Assembly: GCF_000219625.1 (NCBI RefSeq) | Contig: NC_018210.1 | Span: 806,001-870,000, forward strand | Source: Zymoseptoria tritici IPO323 | Lineage: Eukaryota > Ascomycota > Dothideomycetes > Mycosphaerellales > Mycosphaerellaceae | DNA: 64,000 nt | Reading direction: 5' to 3' | Part shown: positions 1-10,974 of the stretch, piece after piece | Layout of the letters: each line of letters opens with the position of its first letter | How positions within the stretch are numbered: position 1 is the stretch's first letter | The notes under the pieces: generated by a model | Databases searched by the model: none | The model's input: the letters and a program-made list of their open reading frames with translations, nothing else | Told to the model about the DNA's origin: nothing | Translations under genes and position numbers: made by a program

Positions 1-45
1 GTTGATCAGCACAGCTTCGTATGAAGAAGGAAGGGGGTCTCTTAC

Positions 46-356
46 CTTCCGTCATGGGTGATGGACCGTTTGTTTGTGACCTGGATGCAGCGATCTCCCT
101 GATTGATGACTGTGTAGCGATCCGATGAGCCGTCGCAGGCATCGCCACTCCACGCAGTGACGTCCGCGCGATTGATGTTTTGGCGCTTCACAGGAGCATC
201 CGTAGCGGCGTCATCCACCAGCTGGACATGGTCGCCGTCGAAGATGATATGAGCGCGGGGCGCGAGGCTGACATCGTTGACGGCATCTGGAACGGGGTTT
301 GCGGCAGCGTAGGTGACCACCATGATGAGGGAGAGGAAGGTGTTCGTGATCTGCAT
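46..356 (-). CDS. Small secreted protein, partial (first exon)
   Basis: First exon of a small secreted protein that runs off the left edge. I chose the ATG at 356 because it opens directly into a signal-peptide-like hydrophobic stretch (about residues 1-19, ending AAA before NPVPD). A Lys-Arg pair near residue 57 looks like a Kex2 pro-peptide site, followed by QNINRAD and two cysteines (GDACDGSS and GDRCIQV). The exon ends at a GTAAGA donor at 45, and a branch-like CTGAT lies near the window edge. The longer upstream reading to 461 has no signal-like start and was not used. The family is not recognised; size, signal and Kex2 site fit a processed secreted or effector-like protein, but the C-terminal part is outside the window. 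Confidence 0.6.
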
Positions 357-486
357 CGTTGCTGGTAGGCTGCAGAAGCGTAATCGGAGGGCTTGGTTGG
401 ATTGAACTTGTGGTGAAGGTGGTAAGGGCTGTCTGGTGGACGAAGAGCGCTCGCAGGGCAATACTTATAGAGTCGAAATCAGACAC

Positions 487-518
<32 letters not shown>

Positions 519-1472
519 GAGACGTCCTGCACCTTGCGAGCAGGAGACTTCACCGAGCTCAAGGTCTGGACCTCGCCGACGAGCGCTACCCGTTGTCCAG
601 AAAGTGAGCACTTTCCACGACCAGGGCTGGACCAAGAAATCACGCGTCGTGAACCTCGCCGAGCCGAGCGCCCAAATCCTGCCGGCCGCCCGATTAAGCT
701 GCACAAACAGGCACCGATGCTGGGTAGTGATCCGCATTTGGGAGGAAGGAGGATTCGCCAAGGTCGTCGTGACTTTAGACTTCGCCGAAAGGATTGCAGA
801 CGCTTTACCGAGCCTCAGCCGGTCACACAAAAGATGCAAGGTGCCCTGCGCATACAGGTACCCCCCTGTCCTCGCGCGTGGGGGAATACGGGTGGTCGAG
901 CTCGTCCTGGTGTCTCCGCGAGATGTGTGCCAGATGCTGAATACATCTGTTCTACCTCAGGGGCTGATTGGGGCGTCGTCGTCTGGAGATGAGAGCGGAC
1001 TGTACATATGAACGGAGGATGCAACTTTACGCAAGTCGTCCTTGTGCAGGGCGTGGGAAATGCGCTCAGGAGGCACAGTAATAAGATGCTTCACAGCCGA
1101 TGCTCCCCAGCCAATGCTTGAGAAGCTCGAGGGACAACCCAGAACCTGGCCTGCGCCAATTGACGGATCCAGGGAAGGTGTGGGGGTCATGAGGCTTCGA
1201 AGCGCTTATGACTGCAAAGAAATGCCGGCATGCAAGGGACTTTGAGCGAAAGTTCACAGAGTCGGCAGCAGGATGTAGTCGAGGAAGACAACGCACACAG
1301 GAGCATCAACGACACCATCCAGGTTCCCGGCGCTTAACACAGCGTGGCACTGCAGCAGATTTCGTTCTTCAAGCGTAAGGGGGTTTCAGATCATGGCTCG
1401 AGAGTACCTCCTACAAGCGAGGGAGAGAATGTCCTCCACCTGACGTTCCCACCACGAATCCGATCGCTGGCC
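357..1472. other. Intergenic region with CT microsatellite
   Basis: Divergent promoter region between the secreted-protein gene and the zinc-cluster regulator. Several open frames overlap here in different phases, but none has a recognisable domain, so I call no gene. The only distinct feature is the CT tract listed separately. Confidence 0.5.
487..514. repeat. (CT)14 microsatellite
   Basis: Uninterrupted CT dinucleotide run of 28 bases, about 130 bp upstream of the secreted-protein start codon, so probably in its promoter or 5' UTR, where it reads as a GA tract. Confidence 0.95.
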
Positions 1473-2461
1473 ATGGAGGATCCTGGGCAGTCAGTGCGGG
1501 GTCTTCGAACAACCTGCGATCGTTGCAAGTCTTGGAAGGTTCGCTGCGGCAAGCAGCGCCCGCAATGTGATGCGTGCGGAAAGAAGGGTCTGGTGTGCGA
1601 GTATGGCTATAGCAAACAAGGCCAGAGGAGCAAAGATGCAATGAACAGTGCGCATATGAGTCCCACATTGCCCAGCGACCCGTGCGATTCGCATCTCCAT
1701 GTCCCTTGCGGTGCGGAGCCCAGGATGGCCACAGGCGACATAGCAGACGCGATGACGACTTGGATGGAAGACAATGCATCATTGAGCAGGTTAGTGGCCG
1801 GATGAAGATGACAGCCGCGAATGTGAGGAGCATCTGGATATTGACGAGTTGCAGTAACTCATCATCAGATGTCAGCAAATGTCAGAGCATAATTCTTCCG
1901 CGCGGTGACTCTCTGGACTGTATGGCACAGGCGGTCTGTCTTCTAGCTGCAACGCATGTCCCAAGAACGACGTGCACGGCTACTCCGGAGAGTCCCTCTT
2001 TTCAGCCGGCCAAGGAACTCCATGAAGTCATGTCGATGAATATCAACGCCATCACCCAGATCACGAACATCCTTGAGTGCGGATGCTCGAGCTGGAGCAG
2101 AGCTCTCCGTGTGTGCTATTCGATCGTGGAGGCTGTCATCGAATGGTACTCGGCTGCGGCCGTTTGTCTAGAGCTAGTAGCTCAGTGGGACGGTGTGTCG
2201 GTCTTGCACCAACTGGCGGGTTGCGTTAGACCGCTATTGACGAGGCTCATGACAACTGGACCATGGATACTGCACGAGGTGGTACCGGAAAGCATTTGTC
2301 CCGAGCAGCTGCGTTTGGATGTGCATTGCCTCCACTCCCAGCTTCAGCTCCAGATCGACCCTTCGTATGCTGCGATGGTAGTAGTTCCAGGTCTCGCGAC
2401 GAGTATTTCGCCAGAGCACACCGGCTTTCGAGAGTATGGAGAGTGTACGGAAATTGCCTAG
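1473..2461 (+). CDS. Zn(II)2Cys6 transcription factor, AflR-type
   Basis: Two exons, 1473-1789 and 1855-2461 (307 aa). The 65-bp intron has a GTTAGT donor and a TTGCAG acceptor and joins phase 2 to phase 2. The N-terminus carries a complete binuclear zinc cluster at about residues 13-41, beginning CDRCKSWKVRC and ending CDACGKKGLVC, with all six cysteines present. The C-terminal half has the CxC plus WYxAA pattern (ECGCSSWSRAL, then VIEWYSAAA) that I associate with the AflR regulatory domain of pathway-specific regulators. It is short for the class. The start at 1473 lies just before the zinc cluster; an in-frame ATG at 1344 would add 43 unremarkable residues. It converges on the amidotransferase gene. 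No biosynthetic backbone enzyme is seen nearby, so its targets are unknown. Confidence 0.75.
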
Positions 2462-2525
2462 GGAACGGAGCGGTCCTTTGGATGTTGTCTTTCTATCATT
2501 CCATCGTGTTTTAACTGTTGCGACC

Positions 2526-3281
2526 TTAGTCCTCCAACAGAAACCTCAAAAATGCCGCTCCGACCTTGACACCATCATGCGGTCTCCTCACCCTCTCCAT
2601 TCCCTCCTCAAACATCTTGTCATCGAAAATGCCCTGCTTGTGCCGACTCTGCAACAGCTCCTCCACGATATCACCCGTGAACTCTGGATGGCCCTGCACC
2701 GTGACAAGTCTGCCCTTCTCGTACATGCCCTGCACATCACACCGATCTGTTTGTCCCAGCGGCTCGACAGATGGCGGGTAAGTGTAGACAATGTCGCGGT
2801 GCATCTGATGTATCGCCAGCTCTTGTCCCTCTTTGATACCAAACAACTCCCTCCCCTTATCAGTCATCTTGACATTCACCACACTCACTTCCCATCCGCG
2901 ATCACTCCGGTCGACTTTGACATCCATCGCCCTGCCGATAATCTGATGTCCGAAACATACTCCGATCAACCGCACACGTTTCTGCGCCAGCACTTTGCGT
3001 GTGAACTCGACCAATTTCAAAATCCATGGGTCGTTGTCGAAGGAGTTGTATTTGCTTCCTGTGAGAAGTATGGCGTCTACATCGTCGAGCTCGGGGTATA
3101 CTTCGTGGTTGACAACGTCGTATTTGCGGATGTCTAGCTCGGGTGGGTGTTGGGCGTTCACTTCTTTCGCGCCGTTTTCGAGGAGCTCTTTGAAGAGGTT
3201 ACCGTAACCACCGTATTTCTCTTTTGTGCGGCCGATTGGCGTGTCGCACTCGAGAACCGCGATTCGGAGGGATGGTTGCAT
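2526..3281 (-). CDS. Class-I glutamine amidotransferase-like protein
   Basis: Single exon of 251 aa, a complete class-I glutamine amidotransferase fold of the GMP-synthase-like type. The nucleophile elbow is GVCFGHQ (Cys109) and the His-Glu pair sits in QGHPEF (His198, Glu200), so the triad is intact. The oxyanion-region motif LLTGSKYNSFD is also present. There is no synthetase domain, so this is a stand-alone amidotransferase or gamma-glutamyl hydrolase-like enzyme; the substrate cannot be told from sequence. Such genes occur in fungal accessory and metal-responsive loci. It is convergent with the AflR-type regulator, with 64 bp between stop codons. Confidence 0.85.
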   Translation of the reverse strand: MQPSLRIAVLECDTPIGRTKEKYGGYGNLFKELLENGAKEVNAQHPPELDIRKYDVVNHEVYPELDDVDAILLTGSKYNSFDNDPWILKLVEFTRKVLAQKRVRLIGVCFGHQIIGRAMDVKVDRSDRGWEVSVVNVKMTDKGRELFGIKEGQELAIHQMHRDIVYTYPPSVEPLGQTDRCDVQGMYEKGRLVTVQGHPEFTGDIVEELLQSRHKQGIFDDKMFEEGMERVRRPHDGVKVGAAFLRFLLED

Positions 3282-4514
3282 TCTCGTGGGAGGAGGATTG
3301 AGAAAGCTCGAGATGCTGGTACGCCGCGGGCGTCGGAGGCCTTGACGAAGCGGACGAGATAGGTCTATTGTTCGGGAAGCCTAGGCAGATAGCAATGTCA
3401 ATTGAAAGTGTGAAATAGGTAAAACAATATGTATCGAGTGAGGAAAAGTAGTTGTCTTGATACTCAAAACATTTGTCGGTGTGAAGTCACCTCGACCTCC
3501 GATGTTCGGAGATAAGAAACCTTGTCATTCAAATCTCACCTCACGCCATTCCTCGACAAGGTCAGGAATACCGTATGAGGCGGCTTGCGAGAAACGTTGC
3601 TGGAGCAGATGGAGGCGGATATTCCGGCACCGAGGTCATAGCATGGACGGAGCCTTGACCTGTGGTGACCTCAAGCTATGAGCAGGCGAAGCGAAGGTTC
3701 AGAATGATTCCTCAAGTTACATAGAACTACACTGCCAAGCTTTCACTGCTTTTCTCACCCTTGACAAGAGAAATAACGAAGTAACACGAAGAGGTCGACA
3801 TCCTCGAGCAACCGTGATGCCGTCGCACCTGTTCCCTCTGCTCCACCTCATATTTCGATAGGAAGCTCGAAGCGATGATCGGACCAGAACCAACGTCGAA
3901 CGAGCGACAGGCTCCCATATTGCACATGCAAAAGACCAGGTCTGTATCCAATTCCTTTTCGCATGCTTTCGTTCGGCGTGTACACGGTCGGAAGGGTTGT
4001 ACCACAAATTCGGCAGATGCGAGAGGATGTCCTGTGACTGATATGGTATGCATGCCGCTATTTGTAGTCGAGCATCGCAGCCTTGACACATTCAGATACA
4101 ATGACCCTTCTCGACGTACGTCCGTCGGTCTGATATGAGCGAGGGAAGCACGGTCGACGAGTGCAACGAAACAGGTCTTCCCGGCGTAGTGTCTTGGCGA
4201 TAGGAGTTGTCTTTCCAGCACTCCTTCATACCGGCGAGCCTAAGTTTTCGGTTGAGTACTAGCAACAAGTACTAAGCACGCAGTACTCCAAATCCAATGC
4301 TGCAAGCAAAGACGACAAGTCAGTATCTGAGGTCGGCTCCACGAGCGTAAACTCCACAGCAACGACCGACCAACGTTGAGTTTCAATGGCCGTTTATCGA
4401 AGGCAACTTCCCGCTGATTCGGAATAGGACCTTGTTGAAGCGGCAAAGCAGACATCCTTGCACATATGCTCTGCCTGCCTGCAGGATGCTGTTCTGTACA
4501 AGCTCGAAAAGACC
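3282..4514. other. Intergenic, no convincing gene
   Basis: Open frames exist here (for example 3727-4221 minus) but show no domain, signal peptide or intron pattern I recognise. The left part is the promoter of the amidotransferase gene; the right part is the 3' flank of the DUF3405 gene. Confidence 0.4.
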
Positions 4515-6593
4515 TCACTCCGGCGCCCTGTAGTGATTACTCTTCCTCGGATGCATTAACACCTACACCGCAAACCGTCAGTACCGACCCACTCCAACAT
4601 CAATTAAACACACACAAAAAAAAAGACCACTTACCCCAGGCATATAAACCGTCCCATTCACCTCCGCCATAAACCAAGGCAGCTCATTCGGCACCTCCAC
4701 ATACTCCGGGTGCGTATGCTCTCCACCATCTCCCTTGAAATGTTCCGGCTGCAGTCCCATCCACCGCTCGAAAACCGGATCGCACAGCGAGCTCCACCAA
4801 CTCCACGTCAACGGCCGAACGAAGAACGGCAAATCGATGCCTCTCGCGATCCCGTCGCCGTAGCCTTCGCCGTTCATGACGCTTGACAGTTCCAAGATGT
4901 CTCGTTCGGGGAATTGGAATTTGGGGATTGGAAGTGAGACGATTTTGAGACCGAGCCATACTGCGAAGGAGGGCAGGGTGGACTCGCTGGCTACTGCTAT
5001 GCCGTGATCGTGTTGTGCGCGGTGGATGCCTTCGAGTAGTTCCCAGGATGCTCGTGCTTGTGCGGGGGTTGTCAGGTAGCGTGGGAGGTTGTCGTAGTCT
5101 TTGAGGTCGCCTGTACGCCAGTATCCGAATGGCCAGTGTGAGGTACGGACGTCGGTGATGGGGCCGAGTACGAGGAGGTCGGCTTCTTCTCCGACTCGCC
5201 ATTCCAAAGAGCCGTTCCGTGGATCCTGCATTAACGGCGTGGGTCCGATGGGCGTGACGTCCTTAACTTTGACCGGACCCCACACTGAGCTACTGCCTTT
5301 GCTCGCTTCGTCGATGGCCTTGGTGAACTTTTCGTAGGTACCGTGGATTTTCGGAACGTAAGCGAACGATGCCCTCTCCAGCGCTTGCTTGTACGGCTGC
5401 GCTGCCCCGAATCGATCGAAAGCCTCGAGCATATCGCCTACGTGGCCCGTGAAGCGAGTGTCCATTTCGAATTGCCAGTAATGATCGAAGTCGTTGTAGA
5501 AGTGCGCAAGCAGCTGTAAAGGCTGCATGATCTGCCAGAACGGTCTGCAATTGTGTCAATACGCTCTGTTGGACGGTCGACAAGATATTCGAAATGCTCA
5601 CTTATACTCTCCGATCTTGTCGTACCAGCTCTCTTGAAGTTTCGGATGGAAAAGAACTGCGATGTTGCGGAATTCCTTCGGGACTGACTCCTCGAGTACC
5701 CGCTGGTATTTGCTTGGGTCGCTGTGAATAGTCTCGCAGCCTTTGCACTTGACATCAACAAGCAAGATGACGCTGTACCTGAAGGTCGTCTGCGTCAGCG
5801 GGCATGGACCTCACCATGAGTGATTAGGTATCAAAACTTACTTTCCTCCAGTCGCCAGACTGGCTTCATTGATGATCGAGCGAAGATTCCAGTAGTCTTC
5901 ATCTTTGTAGACGTAAGTACTCCATGTCCGCATTACAATAGCATGTCGGCCCGTCCTCGAAGTTGGAGGCAAGATGGGCGCAGTGGTTTCGTTTCGAAGT
6001 CGAAATCTATTCTCGCCAATGCTCTGGTTCGATGCGCCAAACATGCGCTCATTGTCTTGCAAACACTCGGTCTGTAGTGCGCCCCAATCGACCTTGTTCC
6101 AGTTAACTCTCGGAAAGTCGTACGAGGTCTCCTGCTCGCCATAGCCATAAGGTCCATATCGCTGCGCAAAGGACATCCACGACTTTTCCAGTCCCAGTTC
6201 TTCGTATGAGCCGATTGTCGGCCGTGGGAAGATTGTGACATTCAGGGCTCCGGGCAGAGCTTTCAGAGGCCGCTGTAGGTCACGAGAGTCCCGGTCATCC
6301 AAGCGCAAGCCTCGTGGTCCTTTACAAGCAATGCGGCGGATGTGAGGCAAAGGCTTGTGGAAGGGTTCCCGCGCAATGGTAGGCTCGGCAGGGTCAGGGT
6401 CATCATGCCAGACCGCAGGGATATACTCTCGATGCCATACCACGAGCAGGACCAATGCCAGAGTGCAGCACGTTGCGACTGCGATGCGGCCGAGCCAGTA
6501 GAGCCGATTCATGATGGAGCGCGTTCCAGAGTCCTGGGTCCGACCATGTCGAGGGAGGAAATCGTTCGTTTGTCTTTTGACCAAACTCGTCAT
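4515..6593 (-). CDS. DUF3405 family type II membrane protein
   Basis: Four exons: 6593-5842, 5778-5602, 5544-4635 and 4562-4515, totalling 628 aa with all phases consistent. The last exon was found from a TACTGAC branch site and a TGTAG acceptor; it adds a conserved-looking tail (GVLMHPRKSNHYRAPE). A single membrane anchor lies at about residues 33-52 (IAVATCCTLALVLLVVW) after a short basic N-terminus, giving a type II, Golgi-like topology. The lumenal part contains WQFEMDTRFTGHVGDMLEAF and further motifs typical of DUF3405, a fungal family resembling Golgi glycosyltransferases. No activity has been shown from this sequence. An alternative start at 6512 lies closer to the anchor. The gene lies in tandem downstream of the apyrase gene. 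Confidence 0.85.
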
Positions 6594-7462
6594 GATTCAG
6601 GGAACGGCTGTCAAAGGCGTTTCCAAGATTTGTTTGTGAAACACACCTGCGTTTTCCGTCCGTGCAGATGGGAACGACTCGAGTCGCACACAGAACGGAG
6701 GGCTGGAATGTGAAAAGTAAGGTACCATGATGGATTGTGCCTTTTTCTTAAGAGTGGACATCATCGCTCTTGCGAGGTTTTTACGGTGACGCTGGCAACG
6801 ACCCGCAGGTGCGATGGCAGACGATGTCACATCGCCGCAGCAAAGCCATTGTGATAGGTCCGCAGGAAGAAGTCCTCCACTTCCACACGTTTCAGAGTCC
6901 CGCTCAGAGAGCACTCTTCATCTTCGATAAGAGCAGTCATCACGGGACTGCTGTAGACCAGCTCGGATGGACTCCGCCATCCCGTAAAACGTAGTACTTT
7001 GGTGTAGGTACGTTTCAACGCAGTCGTGAGGGTGAAGATGTTGGTGTCTTATTTGGCTGTGCAGCCTCAGGCACACATATGCAGCGCTTGCTCACAGTCC
7101 ATGCAGGACGAACAACACTCGGTCAAAACGCACCTAAGCTTCACGAAAGAGGTTCGACTTCCATCAAGACCTTGCGTGTGAGATTTGCATACAAAAATAC
7201 TGCATTGCATCGCTCTCGCGATCCCTCCATTATTCCGTCCAGTCCTTTGATCCGTACAGTTCTCCATCTTCCCAACCATCCATCTCACCATTGAAAGTCC
7301 CATCGAAAAAAACGAAATTGCTAGCACCTCATTAAAGGCCCGCCTAGCGAACGACTTCAAAAACGCCTCCAACACCATCGCTCAAAAATCCAAACAAGAA
7401 AATATCTGTACAAGCCCAATGCAAACCGGTCAAGACCAATGCAAACCGGTCAAAACCACCAC
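6594..7462. other. Intergenic, no convincing gene
   Basis: Upstream region of the DUF3405 gene and 3' flank of the apyrase gene. It holds only short overlapping frames without recognisable domains, plus a 20-bp tandem repeat listed separately. Confidence 0.4.
7416..7455. repeat. 20-bp tandem repeat, two copies
   Basis: Two adjacent 20-bp units (7416-7435 and 7436-7455) sharing the core GCAAACCGGTCAA, with one difference at the end of the unit. They lie just downstream of the apyrase stop codon, so probably in its 3' UTR. Confidence 0.9.
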
Positions 7463-9715
7463 TTATTCCAAATTCTCCTTAAACGGCGTCAACGGACTCG
7501 TCCGCCGTGTAGGACTCGTCCGTCGACTCCTTGACCTACTCCCCAATCCCGATCCCGGCCCCGCATTCAAAAATTCCCGACTCTCACTCCTCGACAACAA
7601 TCCACCCCTCTCAAACGCCGAAATTCCCAATCCATGCGAACCCGGCCCTCCCAGCGGCGGCGTCATCGCCACCCCAATCGTAGAGTGAACCTGCGCACCA
7701 GATGCAGCGTCAAAGTATCCACCTTTAATCTTCGGACTGGAGCGGAATTGGTCAGGCGAAAGACCGCGTGCGCCACCAGGTGTAGCGAGACCGGAAGTCC
7801 GGCCGGTGCGAAGGGAGGATTCGAGGAGGGTGGGGTCGGGATGTTCAGCGCCGTCAAAAGAGGAAGAAGAGGAGTGGGAAGTGTAGGGGGCGAGTTCGAA
7901 GTCGTCCGGGTCGGCTTCTTCGAGGACACGGTCGTAGGAGGGGGAGGTGCCGAAGAGTTTGTTGGAGAGGGAGGGGAAGGCGCCGCCGCCGCCGCCGGGA
8001 CGTCTGGTATGGAGGTGAGATTTGCGGCCGCCGGTGAATTTGTGCCAGAGGGAGAGGCGGCGTTCGCGGCCGCAGTAGAGGTAGACTGCTAGCGCGAGGA
8101 TGAGGAGGAAGATGAGGATGCCGGGGATCTGGCGGGAGTAGGAGGATGCGAGGAGGCGGTCGTGCCAGTCGTCGCCTGAGGAGGCGGATGGGAGGGAGGA
8201 GTTCGATGTTAGACGCGTGCCGCTGGGGAATTGGAAGTCGGAGGGGAGGGTGTTGCCTTTGACGTTGCTGCCAAATCCAACGGCCATGGCGCCTGTTGCG
8301 GCGGGCATTTGTGAAGAGGCGTAGAGGATGATTTTGCCCAATGTCCAGCTGACTTCTTTGCCGTCGATTTCGTCGACTGCTTGAAAGGGGTCAAGGAAGC
8401 CGCGGTCTTTTGCTTTTTCGATGACTTTCGTGGTTTTGTTGGTGGATCCTCCTGCACTCGCTTCGATGCCGACTCGAGGAACGCCGATACCTTCATGGAG
8501 CATGCTGATGAGCCAACTCGCTTTGAAGCACACTTCTTCCACCGTCTTCTCGTCGACTTTGTGGCCCCACTTCTGCTTCGCGACGTCCTTCTCGATGCTC
8601 TTCCAATCTCGCGAGCAGAACTCTGTAACTTGCTTTTGGTAGGTCTGGAAGTCGTATGCTTTATCCTTGTGTGCCATGGCGAAGATCTCGTGGGTTGTAT
8701 GCCAGTATTCGGATACACCAACGAAGTGGTTGACTCCAAAATCGATCGCAGGTGTATGTATACCATTCAGCAGACAAGGCTCATCTGTGCACTCCTTCTC
8801 TTTCTCCAGCAATGGATACGTCCTCTTCAGACATTCTGCGAAGTCTCCCGTCCCTATTAAATGCGGCTCTTTGCCAGATATCAAATCCTCCGAACCAGGC
8901 TCAATCTCCTCTCCGGTTTTCTTGATCGTGATGCCCACCGGAAGACACGGATCCGGTAATTCGCGCGCGTCGGGTGATGCCTCCAGCAGATGCGTGACAT
9001 ATCTCCTCCTCGCCTCATTCGCTCCAAATCCCAACCATGTCGTAACAAATACCCGGTACTCCAACGCCGTGCCATCCACCTTTCTCAACCTCAGCAACTT
9101 CAAATCCTCCGCATGCTTCTCCGCCTCCGTCGCATTAGGTGCAAACGCAATCTGCGCCGACGCACCACCCATGTCCAGAAATCCATACGTGTGATGTCCC
9201 TTTCCATGATCGTGGTCGTCCGGAGAGTCGAATCCTCCCAGTAGATAATTCGCTGCAATCCATCCATATAATCCCTCCGTCTCCCCTGGAATCACCTGCA
9301 CATGCGCATCGCAATCCGGTAGCAGGAACTTTGTATTCTGCTGAAAGTACGAGCAAACATGTGACAATACCGCAGATCTCTGATCACTGGGTAATAATCG
9401 CATACCCGCCGTCGCAAGCAGGAAAACGGGCGTATTCTCCACCTCCTTCTTCGGCACGATATCCAACGCGAATTCTACCAGTGCCTTCAAATGCTCACTC
9501 CCCACCAATTCGGGTTTCTCGCCGAATGTTGATATCCCGGGATGTACTTTCTTCACCCATTTGTTCTTCGATTTGATTTCCGGAAGTCGCTCGAGATCAT
9601 CGTGGTCAGCCTTTCGGCGCGCGGCGGCAGCTTTGAGCCAGGAGTAGACGTAGACACGGGTGCCAGAGCTTCCTGCGTCGAAGACGAGGCCATACTGGTG
9701 GTCCTTTTTGCCCAT
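7463..9715 (-). CDS. YND1: Golgi apyrase (GDA1/CD39 nucleotidase), YND1-like
   Basis: Single exon, 750 aa. Apyrase conserved regions appear in order: FDAGSSGTRVYVYSW near the N-terminus, FLLATAGMRLLP, GETEGLYGWIAANYLLGG, FLDMGGASAQIAF and GAMAVGFGSN. One transmembrane helix lies at about residues 527-546 (IPGILIFLLILALAVYLYC), followed by a long Ser/Gly-rich cytosolic tail. This architecture, with an N-terminal lumenal catalytic domain and a C-terminal anchor, matches yeast Ynd1 rather than Gda1, which has an N-terminal anchor. The expected role is hydrolysis of nucleoside di- and triphosphates in the Golgi lumen, supporting nucleotide-sugar exchange during glycosylation. It faces the MFS transporter gene across a 1.26-kb divergent promoter. 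Confidence 0.92.
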   Translation of the reverse strand: MGKKDHQYGLVFDAGSSGTRVYVYSWLKAAAARRKADHDDLERLPEIKSKNKWVKKVHPGISTFGEKPELVGSEHLKALVEFALDIVPKKEVENTPVFLLATAGMRLLPSDQRSAVLSHVCSYFQQNTKFLLPDCDAHVQVIPGETEGLYGWIAANYLLGGFDSPDDHDHGKGHHTYGFLDMGGASAQIAFAPNATEAEKHAEDLKLLRLRKVDGTALEYRVFVTTWLGFGANEARRRYVTHLLEASPDARELPDPCLPVGITIKKTGEEIEPGSEDLISGKEPHLIGTGDFAECLKRTYPLLEKEKECTDEPCLLNGIHTPAIDFGVNHFVGVSEYWHTTHEIFAMAHKDKAYDFQTYQKQVTEFCSRDWKSIEKDVAKQKWGHKVDEKTVEEVCFKASWLISMLHEGIGVPRVGIEASAGGSTNKTTKVIEKAKDRGFLDPFQAVDEIDGKEVSWTLGKIILYASSQMPAATGAMAVGFGSNVKGNTLPSDFQFPSGTRLTSNSSLPSASSGDDWHDRLLASSYSRQIPGILIFLLILALAVYLYCGRERRLSLWHKFTGGRKSHLHTRRPGGGGGAFPSLSNKLFGTSPSYDRVLEEADPDDFELAPYTSHSSSSSFDGAEHPDPTLLESSLRTGRTSGLATPGGARGLSPDQFRSSPKIKGGYFDAASGAQVHSTIGVAMTPPLGGPGSHGLGISAFERGGLLSRSESREFLNAGPGSGLGSRSRSRRTSPTRRTSPLTPFKENLE

Positions 9716-10974
9716 GTCGTCAGGTCAGGGAGGAGCGGTCGCGCACGATCGCGTTATTGTGTTGAAGAGGCCACGTTGAGGATGTTCTCGTTGTTGTGCT
9801 GATTAGCTATAGGGCTGAGGAGCGTCGCGGAGCATACTAGTCCGTGGAATCGAGGGGTCGTTGTTGTGGTGCAAACGAGAGTGGGGCACTGCAGTACTGG
9901 TCTACAGTACCAGCATTGTGGTGATATACAGCGACAGTGAGGTCGGAATACAGAAGAAGAAGGAGAGAGAAGTGGTGAGATGGTGAAATGTGGTCTCAGT
10001 AGTTCCGTCCGATCTCGACCTCTTCTTCTCAAAGATTGTGGCGCACCAGCTCCCTGCCGTTGGCCCAATCGAGACATCGGCCGCGCACGCGCCAAGGAAC
10101 AAGGGAGTGGAGCCGAGAAAGCTTGACGATCGAGAGCAGGGATGTGTCGCCATTTCCCCACGGAGATTGGTCGCTTCGCATCAGGAACAATGGAAGTTTG
10201 CCAATCGCATCGAGAACAACCGCTCCGAGATCATGGGCTATAGTCCCGAGTACGACTGACAGCATCGACCGGTATATCAACTAGATTTAGACTCCTGTCC
10301 GTTTCGACGATAAGGTAGTTCGAGCATGAAACGGCCTTGCGATTGCGGGAGAAGTATTAATTGCGCAAGCGAGCTCGACATGATTGAAGCCATCGACGCA
10401 CAGGCAGGGCTGCAGTATGTCGACGTCGTGGAACAATCGAGCTCTCGAGCTGGTAGTTCTAGTAAGCTGGCAAGGATCATGCTCGACGCCAGTTGGCGTG
10501 GCCTTCTCATAACAATGGACAGATCATCAACGCGATCAATTCTGCACGTTGCACGTACTCACGTTCGAGAACAGCACCTAAGCTACTGGAACAGTAAGGT
10601 ACCTACTAAGGGACGCACAGCTCCAAGGAATACGCTCGGCATTGCAGAGCATCGGCCGGCGGTGTCGAAGGCCTCTTGTATCATCCCCTCTCAGGTCTAC
10701 ATACTACCGGTTCCTCGTTGACAACGTCGATCAGACGAGCTACGGACATACTCAAGCTGAACGGTTACTCGGCAGTCAAGCCGAGGACGAGAGGAGATAT
10801 CGGTTAAAGGAAGAAGCTTAACGACGATCACCTCTTGCATACCTCCTACACCTCACCTCGCCATCCTCTCCTCTACAACATATCGATCATGGATCCCAGC
10901 TTCTGCAGACAAGCCCATTTCGAGGCCTCTTCAATATATCACATCTTATAAAGAAAGATGTGAATCCAGCAAGA
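9716..10974. other. Divergent promoter region, no gene called
   Basis: Shared upstream region of the apyrase (minus) and the MFS transporter (plus). A 131-aa frame at 10326-10721 has no recognisable domain and is not called. Confidence 0.45.

Noticed and set aside
436..1011. 191-aa plus-strand frame upstream of the regulator
   Set aside because: It begins in the CT microsatellite and has no domain or conserved-looking stretch; overlapping frames on both strands are equally open.
3727..4221. 164-aa minus-strand frame in the intergenic region
   Set aside because: No recognisable motif, signal peptide or splice pattern.
10326..10721. 131-aa plus-strand frame in the apyrase/MFS promoter
   Set aside because: Biased composition and no domain; typical of chance open frames in GC-rich DNA.
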